A stretch of DNA of 64,000 bases from Actinocorallia populi (lineage in GTDB: Bacteria > Actinomycetota > Actinomycetes > Streptosporangiales > Streptosporangiaceae), in assembly GCF_002995495.1 (NCBI RefSeq), contig NZ_PVZV01000004.1:124001-188000 (forward strand). Reading direction: 5' to 3'. This document shows, in pieces, positions 1-7,606 of this stretch. Positions within the stretch are counted from its first letter, which is position 1. Every line of letters starts with the position of its first letter. The notes beneath the pieces are model-generated. The model was not told the DNA's origin, made no database searches, and saw nothing but the letters and a program-made list of their open reading frames with translations. A program made the position numbers and the translations under genes.

Positions 1-628
1 ACTGCGCCTGGCCTCCGGGGCGGTGGGCGGGCACGACCATGCGGCGGGCCAGCTGGTTGGCGACGCGGGCGCCGAGGTCGCGGCGCACCAGGTGGAGGCA
101 GAGGTCGAGGCCCGCGGTCAGGCCGGCGCTGGTGAGCACGTCGCCGTCGTCCACGTAGAGCACCGAGTCGTCGACCTGAACCTTCGGGTAGCGCTCGGCC
201 AGCAGGGCGGTGTGCATCCAGTGGGCCGTGGCGCGGCGGCCGTCGAGCAGGCCCGCCTCGGCGAGTGCGAAGGCGCCGGTGCACAGGGAGACCATGCGGG
301 AGCCCGCGTCGTAGGCGCGGCGCAGTGCGGTGATCAGCTCCTGCGGCAGCGGCGCCCCCTCCTCGACGCAGGGGTCGGGGACCGAGGGCACGATGACCGT
401 GTCGGCGCCGACGAGGTCGTCGAGCCCGTACCGGGTCCGCAGCGACAGCCCGGAGCCGGCGTTCTCCGGCCCTTCCCCCGTCGAGCAGAGCCGCAGGTCG
501 TACCAGGGATCGGCCAGGTCGGGCTGCGGCTTGCCGAAGACGGTGCAGGGGATGCTCAGCTCGTACAGGTCCCACGAGGGGAGCCCGATCTCCTCGGACA
601 CGACCACGGCGACGGAACCAGCGCTCAT
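1..628 (-). CDS. GlxA-family transcriptional regulator, N-terminal part (cut by window edge)
   Basis: Only the first 209 codons are visible; the gene starts at an ATG read leftward from 628 and runs off the left edge. The visible part is a DJ-1/PfpI-like domain with the nucleophile-elbow region SLCTGAFALAEAGLLDG at residues 114-130, followed by RATAHWMH, which is typical of GlxA/FtrA-type AraC regulators. The AraC helix-turn-helix expected at the C-terminus would lie outside the window, so it is inferred. It is divergent from the imine-reductase-like gene at 756 with a 127-bp gap, so it is the likely regulator of that gene. Confidence 0.85.
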   Translation of the reverse strand, partial: MSAGSVAVVVSEEIGLPSWDLYELSIPCTVFGKPQPDLADPWYDLRLCSTGEGPENAGSGLSLRTRYGLDDLVGADTVIVPSVPDPCVEEGAPLPQELITALRRAYDAGSRMVSLCTGAFALAEAGLLDGRRATAHWMHTALLAERYPKVQVDDSVLYVDDGDVLTSAGLTAGLDLCLHLVRRDLGARVANQLARRMVVPAHRPGGQAQ

Positions 629-755
629 GCCTCGAAGCGTATGGCAGGAATTTGGTGTTGTGCGTCATTCGTGTCACTGTTTCCGGCCGTCACGTGCTGC
701 GAACGTGTCCACAAGTGATCAATCCCCCTCACACGGACACGAAGGAGTCACGGCA

Positions 756-1640
756 ATGAACGCTGACCGTCAGGCCGTCACCGTCGTCGGGCTGGGCTCG
801 ATGGGCTCGGCCCTGGCCGGGGCGCTGCTGGACCGCGGCCACCCGACCACGGTGTGGAACCGCTCGGCCGGCAAGGCACGGCCGCTGGTCGACCGGGGCG
901 CCCGCGCGGCCGCGGCGCCCCGGGAGGCGATCGAGGCGAGCCCGGTCGTCATCGCCTGCGTGCTGGACTACGCGGCGCTGCACACCGTCCTCGACCCCGT
1001 CGCCGGATCCCTCGCGGGCAAGGTCCTGGTCAACCTCACCTCCGGTTCCCCGGAGCAGGCGCACGAGGCGGCCGCGTGGGCGCGGTCCCACGGCGCCGAC
1101 TACCTCGACGGCGCGATCATGACCACCCCGCCCGGTGTCGGCGACCACGGGATGATGTTCCTCTACAGCGGCCCGCACGCCGTCTTCGAGGCGCACCGCC
1201 CGACCCTGGCGGCCCTGGGCGACCCCCTGCACCTGGGCGCCGACCCCGGTCTCGCCTCGCTCTACGACTCCGCCCTCCTCGGCCTGATGTGGGCGGCCAT
1301 GACCGGCTGGCTGCACGGCGCCGCGCTGGTCGGCGCGGAGAAGGTGCCGGCCGCGGACTTCACTCCCCTCGCGATCCGCTGGCTGACCACCGTGACCGGT
1401 TTCCTCACCACCTACGCGCCCCAGGTCGACGCCGGCCGCTACCCCGGCGACGACGCCACCGTCGACGTGCAGATCGCCGCCATCGACCACCTCCTCCACG
1501 CCGCGAAGGCACGAGGCGTCGACAACGCCCTGCCGGAGCTCCTGAAGTCCGTCATGGAGAGTGCCAAAGCCGCGGGCCACGGCCCGGACAGCTACGCGAG
1601 CGTGATCGAGGTCCTGAGGAAGCCGGTGGAGGCACGATGA
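756..1640 (+). CDS. NAD(P)-dependent imine-reductase-like oxidoreductase
   Basis: This 294-residue protein has an N-terminal Rossmann fold of the 6-phosphogluconate/beta-hydroxyacid dehydrogenase type, with GLGSMG at residues 12-17 and VWNRS at 33-37 marking NADP binding. The DYLDGAIMTTP and FLYSG segments and the helical C-terminal half (LYDSALLGLMWAAMTGWLHG) match bacterial imine reductases better than 3-hydroxyisobutyrate dehydrogenases. The ATG at 756 is preceded by GAAGGAG. It overlaps the next gene by 4 bp (ATGA) and faces a GlxA-type regulator. The natural substrate cannot be read from the sequence; a general beta-hydroxyacid dehydrogenase-like role remains possible. Confidence 0.8.
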   Translation: MNADRQAVTVVGLGSMGSALAGALLDRGHPTTVWNRSAGKARPLVDRGARAAAAPREAIEASPVVIACVLDYAALHTVLDPVAGSLAGKVLVNLTSGSPEQAHEAAAWARSHGADYLDGAIMTTPPGVGDHGMMFLYSGPHAVFEAHRPTLAALGDPLHLGADPGLASLYDSALLGLMWAAMTGWLHGAALVGAEKVPAADFTPLAIRWLTTVTGFLTTYAPQVDAGRYPGDDATVDVQIAAIDHLLHAAKARGVDNALPELLKSVMESAKAAGHGPDSYASVIEVLRKPVEAR

Positions 1641-2251
1641 CCACCGATCTCATGACGAACCCGACGTCCCCCGCCACACCATGGACGGACCTGCTGCCGT
1701 CCGCCGCCGAGGCCTGCCTGACAGCCCTCCTGAAGGGAGCCGACCAGGACTGGTCGCGCCACGCCCGGGGCCTCGACTGGACCTGCCGCCAGACCCTCGA
1801 CCACCTCGCCCTCGGGCTGACCGGTTACGCGGGCCTGCTCATCGCCCGCCCCCGCGACCGCTACATCACCCTCTTCGCCTCGCTCGACCCGCAGGCGCCC
1901 GTCCCCGACTGCCTGGACGGCCTCCGCATCGCCGCCTCTCTCCTGGCCTCCACCGTCCGCGACACGCCCCGCGACGTGCGCGCCTGGCACCCGTGGGGCC
2001 ATTCCGACGCCGCCGGATTCGCCGCCATGGGGGTGACCGAACTGCTCCTGCACACCTACGACATCACCCACGCCCTCGGCCTCCCCTGGACCCCGCCCGA
2101 CGACCTCAGCGCCGCGGTCCTCGCCCGCCTCTTCCCCGACGCGCCCCCCGGCCACGCCCCGTCCGACACCCTGCTGTGGTGCACAGGCCGCACCCCCCTG
2201 CCCGGACGGCCCCGGCGCAGCGCATGGCAGTGGGACGGAACCGTGCGCTGA
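1637..2251 (+). CDS. Mycothiol-dependent maleylpyruvate isomerase/DinB-like four-helix protein
   Basis: This 204-residue protein is translationally coupled to the preceding reductase (ATGA overlap). WTCRQTLDHLALGLTGYA near residue 55 and MGVTELLLHTYDITHALGL near residue 135 are the helices that carry metal-binding His residues in the DinB/maleylpyruvate isomerase N-terminal superfamily, including the conserved H in LLLHTYD. Many actinobacterial members are mycothiol-dependent transferases; that role is inferred here. The C-terminus ends in GRPRRSAWQWDG, a common short tail of this group. Coupling suggests it acts on the same substrate or stress as the reductase. Confidence 0.75.
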   Translation: MTTDLMTNPTSPATPWTDLLPSAAEACLTALLKGADQDWSRHARGLDWTCRQTLDHLALGLTGYAGLLIARPRDRYITLFASLDPQAPVPDCLDGLRIAASLLASTVRDTPRDVRAWHPWGHSDAAGFAAMGVTELLLHTYDITHALGLPWTPPDDLSAAVLARLFPDAPPGHAPSDTLLWCTGRTPLPGRPRRSAWQWDGTVR

Positions 2252-2335
2252 GCCGACCCGGGGCCAGACGCAGCGCACGATTCCAGAAGCCACCTGCGGA
2301 GGGACATCGCTCGACCGGGACCGGCGGTGCCGCGG

Positions 2336-3229
2336 TCACGGGGCGGGCGGGTTGAACTTGGAGTAGGCGGGGGGGCTCCAGCGCAGGGGCATGGCGGCGG
2401 TGGCCTCGCGGACCTCTTCGACGGTGAAGTCGACGAGGCGTTGGGCGCCGGGGAAGGCGGCGGCCTCGGCCTCGTCCCAGACGGTCTCGGCGGTGCCGGT
2501 GAGGTGGAGGAGGGAGCCGGTGGTCCAGGAGGGGACGAGGAGGGCGGCGGCGGGGTTGAGTTCGAGGTTGCCCAGGGTGAGGAACATCGTGTTGCCCTGG
2601 TAGTCGGGCCAGCGGAGGCGGGTGGGGGACAGGACGCGGACGAAGCCGGGGGAGCCGCCCCGGTGGGAGGCGTCGGCGTCGCCTTCGGGGGAGGCGGTGG
2701 CGACGAAGAACGTGTCGGCCTCCGCCAGGGTGCGCTGCTGGGCGGGGGTGAGGGAGGTGCCCCGGTGGAGGGTGCGGGGAGCGGAGGGGAAGGGGGCGGG
2801 GGTGCGCTGCTGGATGTACTTGGGGCAGTTGGAGATGACCTGGTCGGTGGTGACGAGCAGACCGCCGGGAACGGGCTCGGAGGTGCCGTTGATGCGCATG
2901 CGGCGGCGGGTGGCGGGCTCGATGGCGATCATGCCGACCTTGGCGGGGGACGCCAGGGCCTCGGCGAGGGGGTCGTCGGGGTGGGGGAGCGACCGGATGG
3001 CGAGGGTCGTCTCGGTGGGCTGGAGGAAGCCGGGATCGCCGGTGAGGAGGGTCGTCCACAGGCGTCCGGCCGGGTCGGCGGCACCGACGACGATCATGGG
3101 TTGCCGGGTGAGGAAGGCCATGGCGACCTCCGGGAAGGCGGTCCTGATGGCGCGGAGCGCGGACTCGGCGGGCCTCTGCAGGCCGGCTCGGTGCTGAACG
3201 GAGAGCTCTCCGTCGTGGTAGGTCGCCAT
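2336..3229 (-). CDS. Pyridoxamine 5'-phosphate oxidase-family flavin-binding protein
   Basis: A 297-residue protein of the PNPOx-like split-barrel class. It begins HDGELSVQHRAG and has two barrel-like halves: residues about 20-150 and a second half containing FFVATASPEGDADASHRGG and FLTLGNLELNPAAALL, typical flavin-binding segments. Members usually bind FMN or F420 and act on small molecules; the substrate is unknown. I start at the ATG at 3229, because the longer open frame runs back through the VOC gene. It lies 11 bp downstream of that VOC gene on the same strand, so the two are probably co-transcribed. Confidence 0.8.
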   Translation of the reverse strand: MATYHDGELSVQHRAGLQRPAESALRAIRTAFPEVAMAFLTRQPMIVVGAADPAGRLWTTLLTGDPGFLQPTETTLAIRSLPHPDDPLAEALASPAKVGMIAIEPATRRRMRINGTSEPVPGGLLVTTDQVISNCPKYIQQRTPAPFPSAPRTLHRGTSLTPAQQRTLAEADTFFVATASPEGDADASHRGGSPGFVRVLSPTRLRWPDYQGNTMFLTLGNLELNPAAALLVPSWTTGSLLHLTGTAETVWDEAEAAAFPGAQRLVDFTVEEVREATAAMPLRWSPPAYSKFNPPAP

Positions 3230-3240
3230 GGCGGGGCCGC

Positions 3241-3675
3241 CTAGAAGAAGCCGCAGGTGGGAGCGCCTGCGACGGGGGCGGTGGCGGACTCGGCGCCGGA
3301 CGGGGCGTAGATCTCCAGGCGGATGCCGTCGGGGTCGGTGAAGAAGATGCCGCCGGAGGCGGCCCCCTCGCCGTGGGGAACGATGCCGTCGTAGGTGAAC
3401 CGGGTGCCCATGGCGCGCAGGACGTCCTCGGCCGCGCGGACCTCGTCGATCGTGTCGACCTGGAACGACAGGTGGTGCAGGCCCGCGACGTCCGTGCGGG
3501 CGGCGGTCTCGGTCTGGCGCCACAGGGCGACGGCCAGCCTCCCGTCCTTGCCCAGGAGGGCGTGGCCCTCGTCGCGTCCGGCGACCTCGAAGCCGAAGGC
3601 GCGCGTGTAGAAGGCGATCGAACGGTCGAGGTCGGTGACGTTCAGCCCGACGTGACCGGTCTGCAGGGTGCTCAT
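3241..3675 (-). CDS. VOC-family (glyoxalase/bleomycin resistance-like) protein
   Basis: A 144-residue single-domain vicinal oxygen chelate protein. It opens with GHVGLNVTDLDRSIAFYTRAFGF, the first beta-alpha-beta-beta-beta module. HHLSFQVDTIDEV near residue 67 and GGIFFTDPDGIRLEIYAP near residue 109 carry the second-module metal-binding His and Glu. The substrate is unknown; options are glyoxalase I, an extradiol dioxygenase relative or a drug-binding protein. It is divergent from the CGNR regulator at 3788, and the intergenic DNA carries GGTTAG elements in both orientations. Confidence 0.85.
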   Translation of the reverse strand: MSTLQTGHVGLNVTDLDRSIAFYTRAFGFEVAGRDEGHALLGKDGRLAVALWRQTETAARTDVAGLHHLSFQVDTIDEVRAAEDVLRAMGTRFTYDGIVPHGEGAASGGIFFTDPDGIRLEIYAPSGAESATAPVAGAPTCGFF

Positions 3676-3706
3676 GGGGGTGCCCTTCCTCCGGCGGAGA
3701 CGATCT

Positions 3707-3777
3707 CTAACCGGTGAAAGTGACTTTAAGGGTTAGGTCATCGATCGTCAACCGGTCCAGCGGGCATGAGTGGTTAG
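3707..3777. promoter_or_regulatory. VOC/CGNR intergenic region with repeated GGTTAG elements
   Basis: CTAACC at 3707-3712 and GGTTAG at 3731-3736 form an inverted pair 18 bp apart; a further GGTTAG at 3772-3777 overlaps the -10 box of the CGNR gene. This arrangement suits an operator shared by the divergent VOC and CGNR genes. The assignment is inferred from position and repetition only. Confidence 0.3.
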
Positions 3778-3787
3778 CATGGGTGCC
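3775..3787 (+). promoter_or_regulatory. Leaderless-type -10 box of the CGNR gene
   Basis: TAGCAT at 3775-3780 lies exactly 7 nt before the ATG at 3788, with no Shine-Dalgarno sequence. This decides the start at 3788 over the upstream GTG at 3770 and ATG at 3779. Confidence 0.45.
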
Positions 3788-4333
3788 ATGGACCCCCGAC
3801 CGCTGACCGGTGAGCCGATCTCCGTCGAACTGCTGAACACCCGGTGGATCCAGGACGGGCGGTGGCAGGACCTGCTCACCTCGCCCGACGGCCTGGCGAT
3901 CTGGCTCGCCTCGCCCACGGTCGTCTCGGAGCTGGGGGAACACCCCGTCCACGCCGACGAGCCGACGCTCGCCGCGCTGCTGCGGGCGCGGGACGGCCTG
4001 GCGGCGCTCCTGGCCGACCCCGCGGACACGGCGGCGGCCGACGCCGTGCTCGCCCGCGGGGTGCTCCGCCTCGCCGCCTCACCGCAGGGCGTCGTCGAAC
4101 GCCTCGAACTGGACGATCTCGCCTACTACCCGGCCTGGACGGCGGTGCGGAGCCACCTCCGCCTGATCGGCGACCGCCCCGACAGGTTCCGCAAGTGCGC
4201 GAACGAGGCATGCGTCCTGCACTTCTTCGACATCTCGAAGAACGGCACGCGCCGCTGGTGCTCCATGACGGGCTGCGGCAACCGGGCCAAGGCCTCCCGC
4301 CACTACGCCCGCACCCGCTCCGGGCGGGACTGA
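3788..4333 (+). CDS. CGNR zinc-finger regulator (ABATE/DUF1470 family)
   Basis: A 181-residue protein. The N-terminal about 125 residues form the DUF1470 (ABATE) domain, thought to sense a ligand. The C-terminus is a CGNR zinc finger: FRKCANEACVLHFFD, then RRWCSMTGCGNRAKASRHY, giving the C-x4-C and C-x4-C metal set with the CGNR signature. These proteins are presumed DNA-binding regulators in Actinobacteria. It is divergent from the VOC gene and is its likely regulator. The start at 3788 is chosen because a TANNNT box ends 7 nt upstream. Confidence 0.85.
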   Translation: MDPRPLTGEPISVELLNTRWIQDGRWQDLLTSPDGLAIWLASPTVVSELGEHPVHADEPTLAALLRARDGLAALLADPADTAAADAVLARGVLRLAASPQGVVERLELDDLAYYPAWTAVRSHLRLIGDRPDRFRKCANEACVLHFFDISKNGTRRWCSMTGCGNRAKASRHYARTRSGRD

Positions 4334-4335
4334 GG

Positions 4336-4659
4336 TCAGTGGCCTCCGCCGGCCAGGTTGAGGCCCACCACCCCGGCGAGGATCAGGAGGATCGAGGCGA
4401 TCTTGAGGGGCGAGGCGTTCTCGCCCAGGACCAGGACGCCCAGGGCGGCGGTGCCGACGGCGCCGATGCCCGTCCAGACGGCGTAGGCGGTCCCCACCTC
4501 GAGGTGCTTGAGGCCCAGGGACAACAACCCGAAGCTGAGCACCGCGAAGACGGCGAAGGAGACGCTCGGGGCGAGGACCGAGAAGCCCTTGCTGAGCTTC
4601 AGCGAGTAGGCCATGGCGACCTCGAACAGACCTGCGGTGATGACCATCAACCAAGCCAT
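4336..4659 (-). CDS. gdx: Small multidrug resistance family guanidinium exporter (Gdx/SugE type)
   Basis: A 107-residue, four-helix SMR transporter, the usual family length. The membrane-embedded proton/substrate glutamate is E13 (GLFEVAMAY), followed by SLKLSKGF. The segment GTAYAVWTGIGAVGT matches the Gdx/SugE branch, which exports guanidinium, rather than the EmrE/Qac drug-pump branch. AAGGAGGA lies 6 nt before the ATG. A 40-nt element upstream (4682-4721) matches the guanidine-III riboswitch, which strongly supports guanidinium as substrate. Gdx is a dual-topology homodimer in known cases. No second SMR gene is present next to it. Confidence 0.92.
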   Translation of the reverse strand: MAWLMVITAGLFEVAMAYSLKLSKGFSVLAPSVSFAVFAVLSFGLLSLGLKHLEVGTAYAVWTGIGAVGTAALGVLVLGENASPLKIASILLILAGVVGLNLAGGGH

Positions 4660-4681
4660 GACGGCTCCTCCTTGCGGAAAA

Positions 4682-4721
4682 GCGTCGTCTTTGCAGGCCG
4701 GGTACGGCGCGTCTCGTCCGG
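4682..4721 (-). ncRNA. Guanidine-III (ykkC-III) riboswitch
   Basis: Read on the minus strand, the element starts CCGGACGAG, continues GCGCCGTACCCGG, then an A-rich stretch and AAGACGACGC. This is close, as I recall it, to the crystallised Thermobifida fusca guanidine-III aptamer. The P1 stem CCGG/CCGG is intact. The pseudoknot helix pairs GCGCCGT with ACGACGC, with one C-A mismatch relative to the recalled perfect partner ACGGCGC. The 3' strand of the pseudoknot ends about 10 nt before the gdx Shine-Dalgarno, which suits translational control. A separate GGACCC/GGGTCC hairpin (4724-4740) lies just upstream. Confidence 0.85.
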
Positions 4722-4880
4722 ACGGACCCCTCCTGGGTCCATACCGCCCTCAACGAACGGGACATCCCCCGGATTCCCGGACCGTCCGGAGAGGCCGGGG
4801 GGGCTGGAGGGAGCGGAGGCCGCCGCCCTCCCCGACCAGGTCACAGGTTTCCGGAATGTCCGCCGGGTAGGAGAGGAGAT

Positions 4881-5351
4881 ATGACGACGACGAAAGCGAA
4901 CACCCTGCTCAAGACGTCGATGGCGGTCGGGGTCGCGGCCGGGGCGGGCGGCCTGGTCACCGACGCGAAGTCCGACTGGTACCGCGAACTCGACAAGCCG
5001 TCCTGGCAGCCGCCGCCCCAGGCGTTCGGCATCGTGTGGCCCGCGCTCTACGGCCTGATCGCCTACTCGGCCGGGCGGGCCATGGACCGCGCCCCCGCCG
5101 GCGAACGGCGGGGCGTGGCGCAGATGCTCGGCGTCAACCTGGCGCTCAACACGGGCTGGTCGGCACTGTTCTTCGCGGCCAAGAAGCCGCGTGTCGCGCT
5201 GGGCGAGATCGTGGCGCTCAACGTCTCCAACGCCCTGCTGGTGAGCAAGGCCTGGCGGGCCGACCGCACCGCGGGGATGCTCCTGCTGCCGTACGCGGCC
5301 TGGACGGCCTTCGCGACCGTCCTCAACAGCGCGATCGTCCGCCGGAACTGA
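4881..5351 (+). CDS. tspO: TspO/MBR family tryptophan-rich sensory protein
   Basis: A 156-residue, five-helix membrane protein. WYRELDKPSWQPPPQAFGIV near residues 33-52 is the TspO N-terminal signature, followed by WPALYGLIAYSAGR and NLALNTGWSALFF; this last segment corresponds to the porphyrin/cholesterol pocket region. TspO proteins bind tetrapyrroles and modulate stress responses. A GGAGAGGAG Shine-Dalgarno precedes the ATG. It is divergent from gdx, sharing the 221-bp region that contains the riboswitch on the other strand; no functional link to guanidine is implied. Confidence 0.93.
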   Translation: MTTTKANTLLKTSMAVGVAAGAGGLVTDAKSDWYRELDKPSWQPPPQAFGIVWPALYGLIAYSAGRAMDRAPAGERRGVAQMLGVNLALNTGWSALFFAAKKPRVALGEIVALNVSNALLVSKAWRADRTAGMLLLPYAAWTAFATVLNSAIVRRN

Positions 5352-5387
5352 GCGGGCGTCCGGCCTCCCGGCCGCCCGCCCGGGACG

Positions 5388-5936
5388 TCACCGGGCCGCC
5401 TCCAGGAGCGTGGCGCGCGGTTTGAGCAGGACCTCCATCTCCTCCTGGCCGGGCGGGTGGGCCAGCGCCATGTCCGCCTCGTAGTACAGGGCCAGCTGCA
5501 TGGGGCGGCCGTGCGCCGACCACAGGGCGGTGCGGTCGGACAGCGGCAGGTCCAGCAGCCGGACGGTGAGCCTGCGCAGGCGCGCGGCCAGGCAGGCGCC
5601 CAGGTCGTCGGGGCTGAGGGAGGGCACCGAGTGGAAGATCTGCGCGACCCTGCCCAGCCGGGCCTGCAGCTCCAGCGGCTGGAAGCCGGGGCCGGTGACC
5701 ACGTAGGTCAGGCGCAGCCCGAGCGGCGGGCGCTGGAGCCGGCCGGGCGGCCCGGAGAGCGGGGCGTTGCGCAGGTAGGGGTGCTCGGTGATGCCGCACA
5801 GGCACAGGTGGATCTGGTGCGGGGTCAGCGCGGCGCCGGCGTCCAGGGAGCTGATCGCCACCCAGTCGGGGTCGCCGCCGCGGACCCGCAGGAGCTCGGC
5901 CAGCGCCGAGGTGACCTCGTCGATCATGACGGCCAC
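5388..5936 (-). CDS. Pvc16/DUF4255 family protein, isolated from any injection-system cluster
   Basis: A 182-residue protein with the Pvc16 N-terminal (DUF4255) pattern: IDEVTSALAELLR at the start, then LCLCGITEHPYLRNAP, LRLTYVVTGPG and ARLGRVAQIFHSVPSL. In extracellular contractile injection systems this family is the tail-terminator/cap protein joining sheath and tube. No sheath, tube, baseplate or ATPase gene lies in this window, so it may be a remnant or serve another role. A GTG start at 5936 is chosen because GGAG lies 6 nt before it; the ATG at 5927 would leave that site 15 nt away. Confidence 0.75.
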   Translation of the reverse strand: MAVMIDEVTSALAELLRVRGGDPDWVAISSLDAGAALTPHQIHLCLCGITEHPYLRNAPLSGPPGRLQRPPLGLRLTYVVTGPGFQPLELQARLGRVAQIFHSVPSLSPDDLGACLAARLRRLTVRLLDLPLSDRTALWSAHGRPMQLALYYEADMALAHPPGQEEMEVLLKPRATLLEAAR

Positions 5937-6098
5937 CGGGATCTCCGTTCGCCCATCGGGCGCCCCTCTCTCTCGCCGCGTGCCGGGCCCGGGCCGGAGC
6001 GAGGGTCGTCACGCTGTGTACCGTTCTCTTAGCGCAATGTAACACTCGGTGGGCCGGTGGTGGCAAGAGGTGGCGAACCGGACGAAATACGGGAAGCC

Positions 6099-7448
6099 TC
6101 AGCCCGCCGCCTCCTCGCCGTTCCGGACGGCGCCGGCGTAGTCGTCGTCGATCACCACGACCCGCCGGCCCGCGGCGGTCAGGAAGGATCCGGCGATGGC
6201 CGAGCGGTAGCCCGAGGCGCAGTGCACCCAGACCTCGCCCTCGGGCACCTCCTCCACCCGGGAGAGCAGCTCGTGCAGCGGGATGTGGACCGCCCCCGGC
6301 AGGTGCGACCGCTCCCACTCGTCGTTCCGGCGGACGTCCAGGACGACGACCGGGCGGTGGTGGCGCACCGCCGCGAGCTCGTCGAAGGTCGCGAGCCCGA
6401 ACCCGCTCAGGGGCGCGCCGCCCGTCCAGCCGGACGGGTCGCCGGTGGCGGCCGCGGCGGGGCGCTCGATGCCGATCCGGACGAGTTCGCGCTGGGCCTC
6501 GGCGATCTCGTCGGGGGTCTCGGCGAGCAGGCTCACCGGGGTGCCCCACGGGATCAGCCACCCCAGGTAGGTGGCGAAGGAGCCGTCCAGGCCGAAGTTG
6601 AACGCCCCGCCCAGGTGGCCGGCCGCGAACGCCTTGCGGGAGCGCAGGTCGACGACCCACTCCCCGGCCTCGACGCGGCGCCGCAGCTCGGCGGCGTCCG
6701 CGCGGCGCGCCTCCGACAGGTCGGGGGCGCCGGGGCCCTCGAGGTTGCGGGGGGTCATGTGGGCGTAGTAGGCGGGGTAGGCGTCGAGGCCGGCCAGCAG
6801 GGTCTCCACGTACTCCCGCTCGTCCTGGGTGAGCACCGGGTTGATCCGCCGCTCCCGCCCGATCGTGGACAGGGGGGCGTCGGACTGGGTGGCGGAGCAG
6901 AAGCTGCCGAACCCGTGCGTCGGGTAGACCTCGGTGCCGTCGGGCAGTTCGGCGGCCAGGCGCCGCGCCGTCCGGTGCTGGGCGCGCGCCAGGGCGTCGG
7001 TGTGGTCGGGGCCGAGCAGGTCGGGGCGGCCCGTCGAGCCGTAGAGCAGGGAGCCCCCGGTGAACACCGCGACCGTCTCGCCCTCGGACTCCAGCACGTA
7101 GGACAGGTGCGTGTGGGTGTGCCCGGGGGTGGCCATGGCGCGGACGCGCATCCGCGGGCCGACCTCGACGACGTCCCCGTCGCGGATGGGGGAGCGTTCG
7201 AAGCGCACCGGGTCGTCGGCGTTGACGTGGTAGGCGGCGCCGGTGGCGCGGGCCAGGGCCGGGCCGCCCGTCACGTAGTCGTTGTGGATGTGCGTCTCGA
7301 AGACGTGCGTGATGGTCACGCCCCGGGCGGGTTCCCTCATGCGGTCGATGTCGCGCTGCGGATCGACGACGAAGGCGGTCTCGCCGTCGGTGACCAGGTA
7401 GCTGCGGTCCCCCAGTGTCGGGGTCTCCATGGGAATGATCTTGATCAT
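6099..7448 (-). CDS. Persulfide dioxygenase-like MBL-fold protein with rhodanese domains
   Basis: A 449-residue protein. Residues about 1-240 are an ETHE1-like MBL fold with ETHIHNDYVTGG (metal site), ATPGHTHTHLSY and PTHGFGSFC. Residues about 255-335 form a first rhodanese-like domain, without an obvious active-site Cys. Residues about 360-445 form a second with the active loop HCASGYRSAIA, whose Cys carries persulfide. The HxHxDY form resembles CstB-type enzymes that oxidise low-molecular-weight persulfide to thiosulfate. The upstream region carries a perfect CsoR/CstR-type operator (7495-7510). It is divergent from the PCuAC/DyP genes. Confidence 0.88.
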   Translation of the reverse strand: MIKIIPMETPTLGDRSYLVTDGETAFVVDPQRDIDRMREPARGVTITHVFETHIHNDYVTGGPALARATGAAYHVNADDPVRFERSPIRDGDVVEVGPRMRVRAMATPGHTHTHLSYVLESEGETVAVFTGGSLLYGSTGRPDLLGPDHTDALARAQHRTARRLAAELPDGTEVYPTHGFGSFCSATQSDAPLSTIGRERRINPVLTQDEREYVETLLAGLDAYPAYYAHMTPRNLEGPGAPDLSEARRADAAELRRRVEAGEWVVDLRSRKAFAAGHLGGAFNFGLDGSFATYLGWLIPWGTPVSLLAETPDEIAEAQRELVRIGIERPAAAATGDPSGWTGGAPLSGFGLATFDELAAVRHHRPVVVLDVRRNDEWERSHLPGAVHIPLHELLSRVEEVPEGEVWVHCASGYRSAIAGSFLTAAGRRVVVIDDDYAGAVRNGEEAAG

Positions 7449-7494
7449 CGTGTATCGCCCCCTGTGTTCGAGATTAGGCGGAGTGCCGCCACTT

Positions 7495-7510
7495 ATACCC
7501 CCCGGGGTAT
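7495..7510. promoter_or_regulatory. CsoR/CstR-type operator
   Basis: ATACCCC-CC-GGGGTAT is a perfect 7+2+7 inverted repeat, 47 bp upstream of the persulfide dioxygenase-rhodanese start and 97 bp upstream of the divergent membrane protein gene. It matches the operator class of copper-sensing CsoR and persulfide-sensing CstR repressors. Related sites precede trxA (23187) and the CstR-like gene (23662). Confidence 0.75.
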
Positions 7511-7606
7511 CTGATCTGTACGGTATGCCCTGTTCTGGAAGAGGGCAAACGGTCGTCCACGACCCGGCGGGTGAAGATCGCGGAAGCGTGGCAGGATGGC
7601 GTCGAG

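Noticed and set aside
4336-4659. Quaternary ammonium (Qac/EmrE) efflux pump
   Set aside because: The transmembrane signature and the upstream guanidine-III element point to the guanidinium-exporting branch.
6057-7514. 485-codon plus-strand open frame opposite the persulfide dioxygenase gene
   Set aside because: Antisense shadow of a gene with complete MBL and rhodanese motifs.
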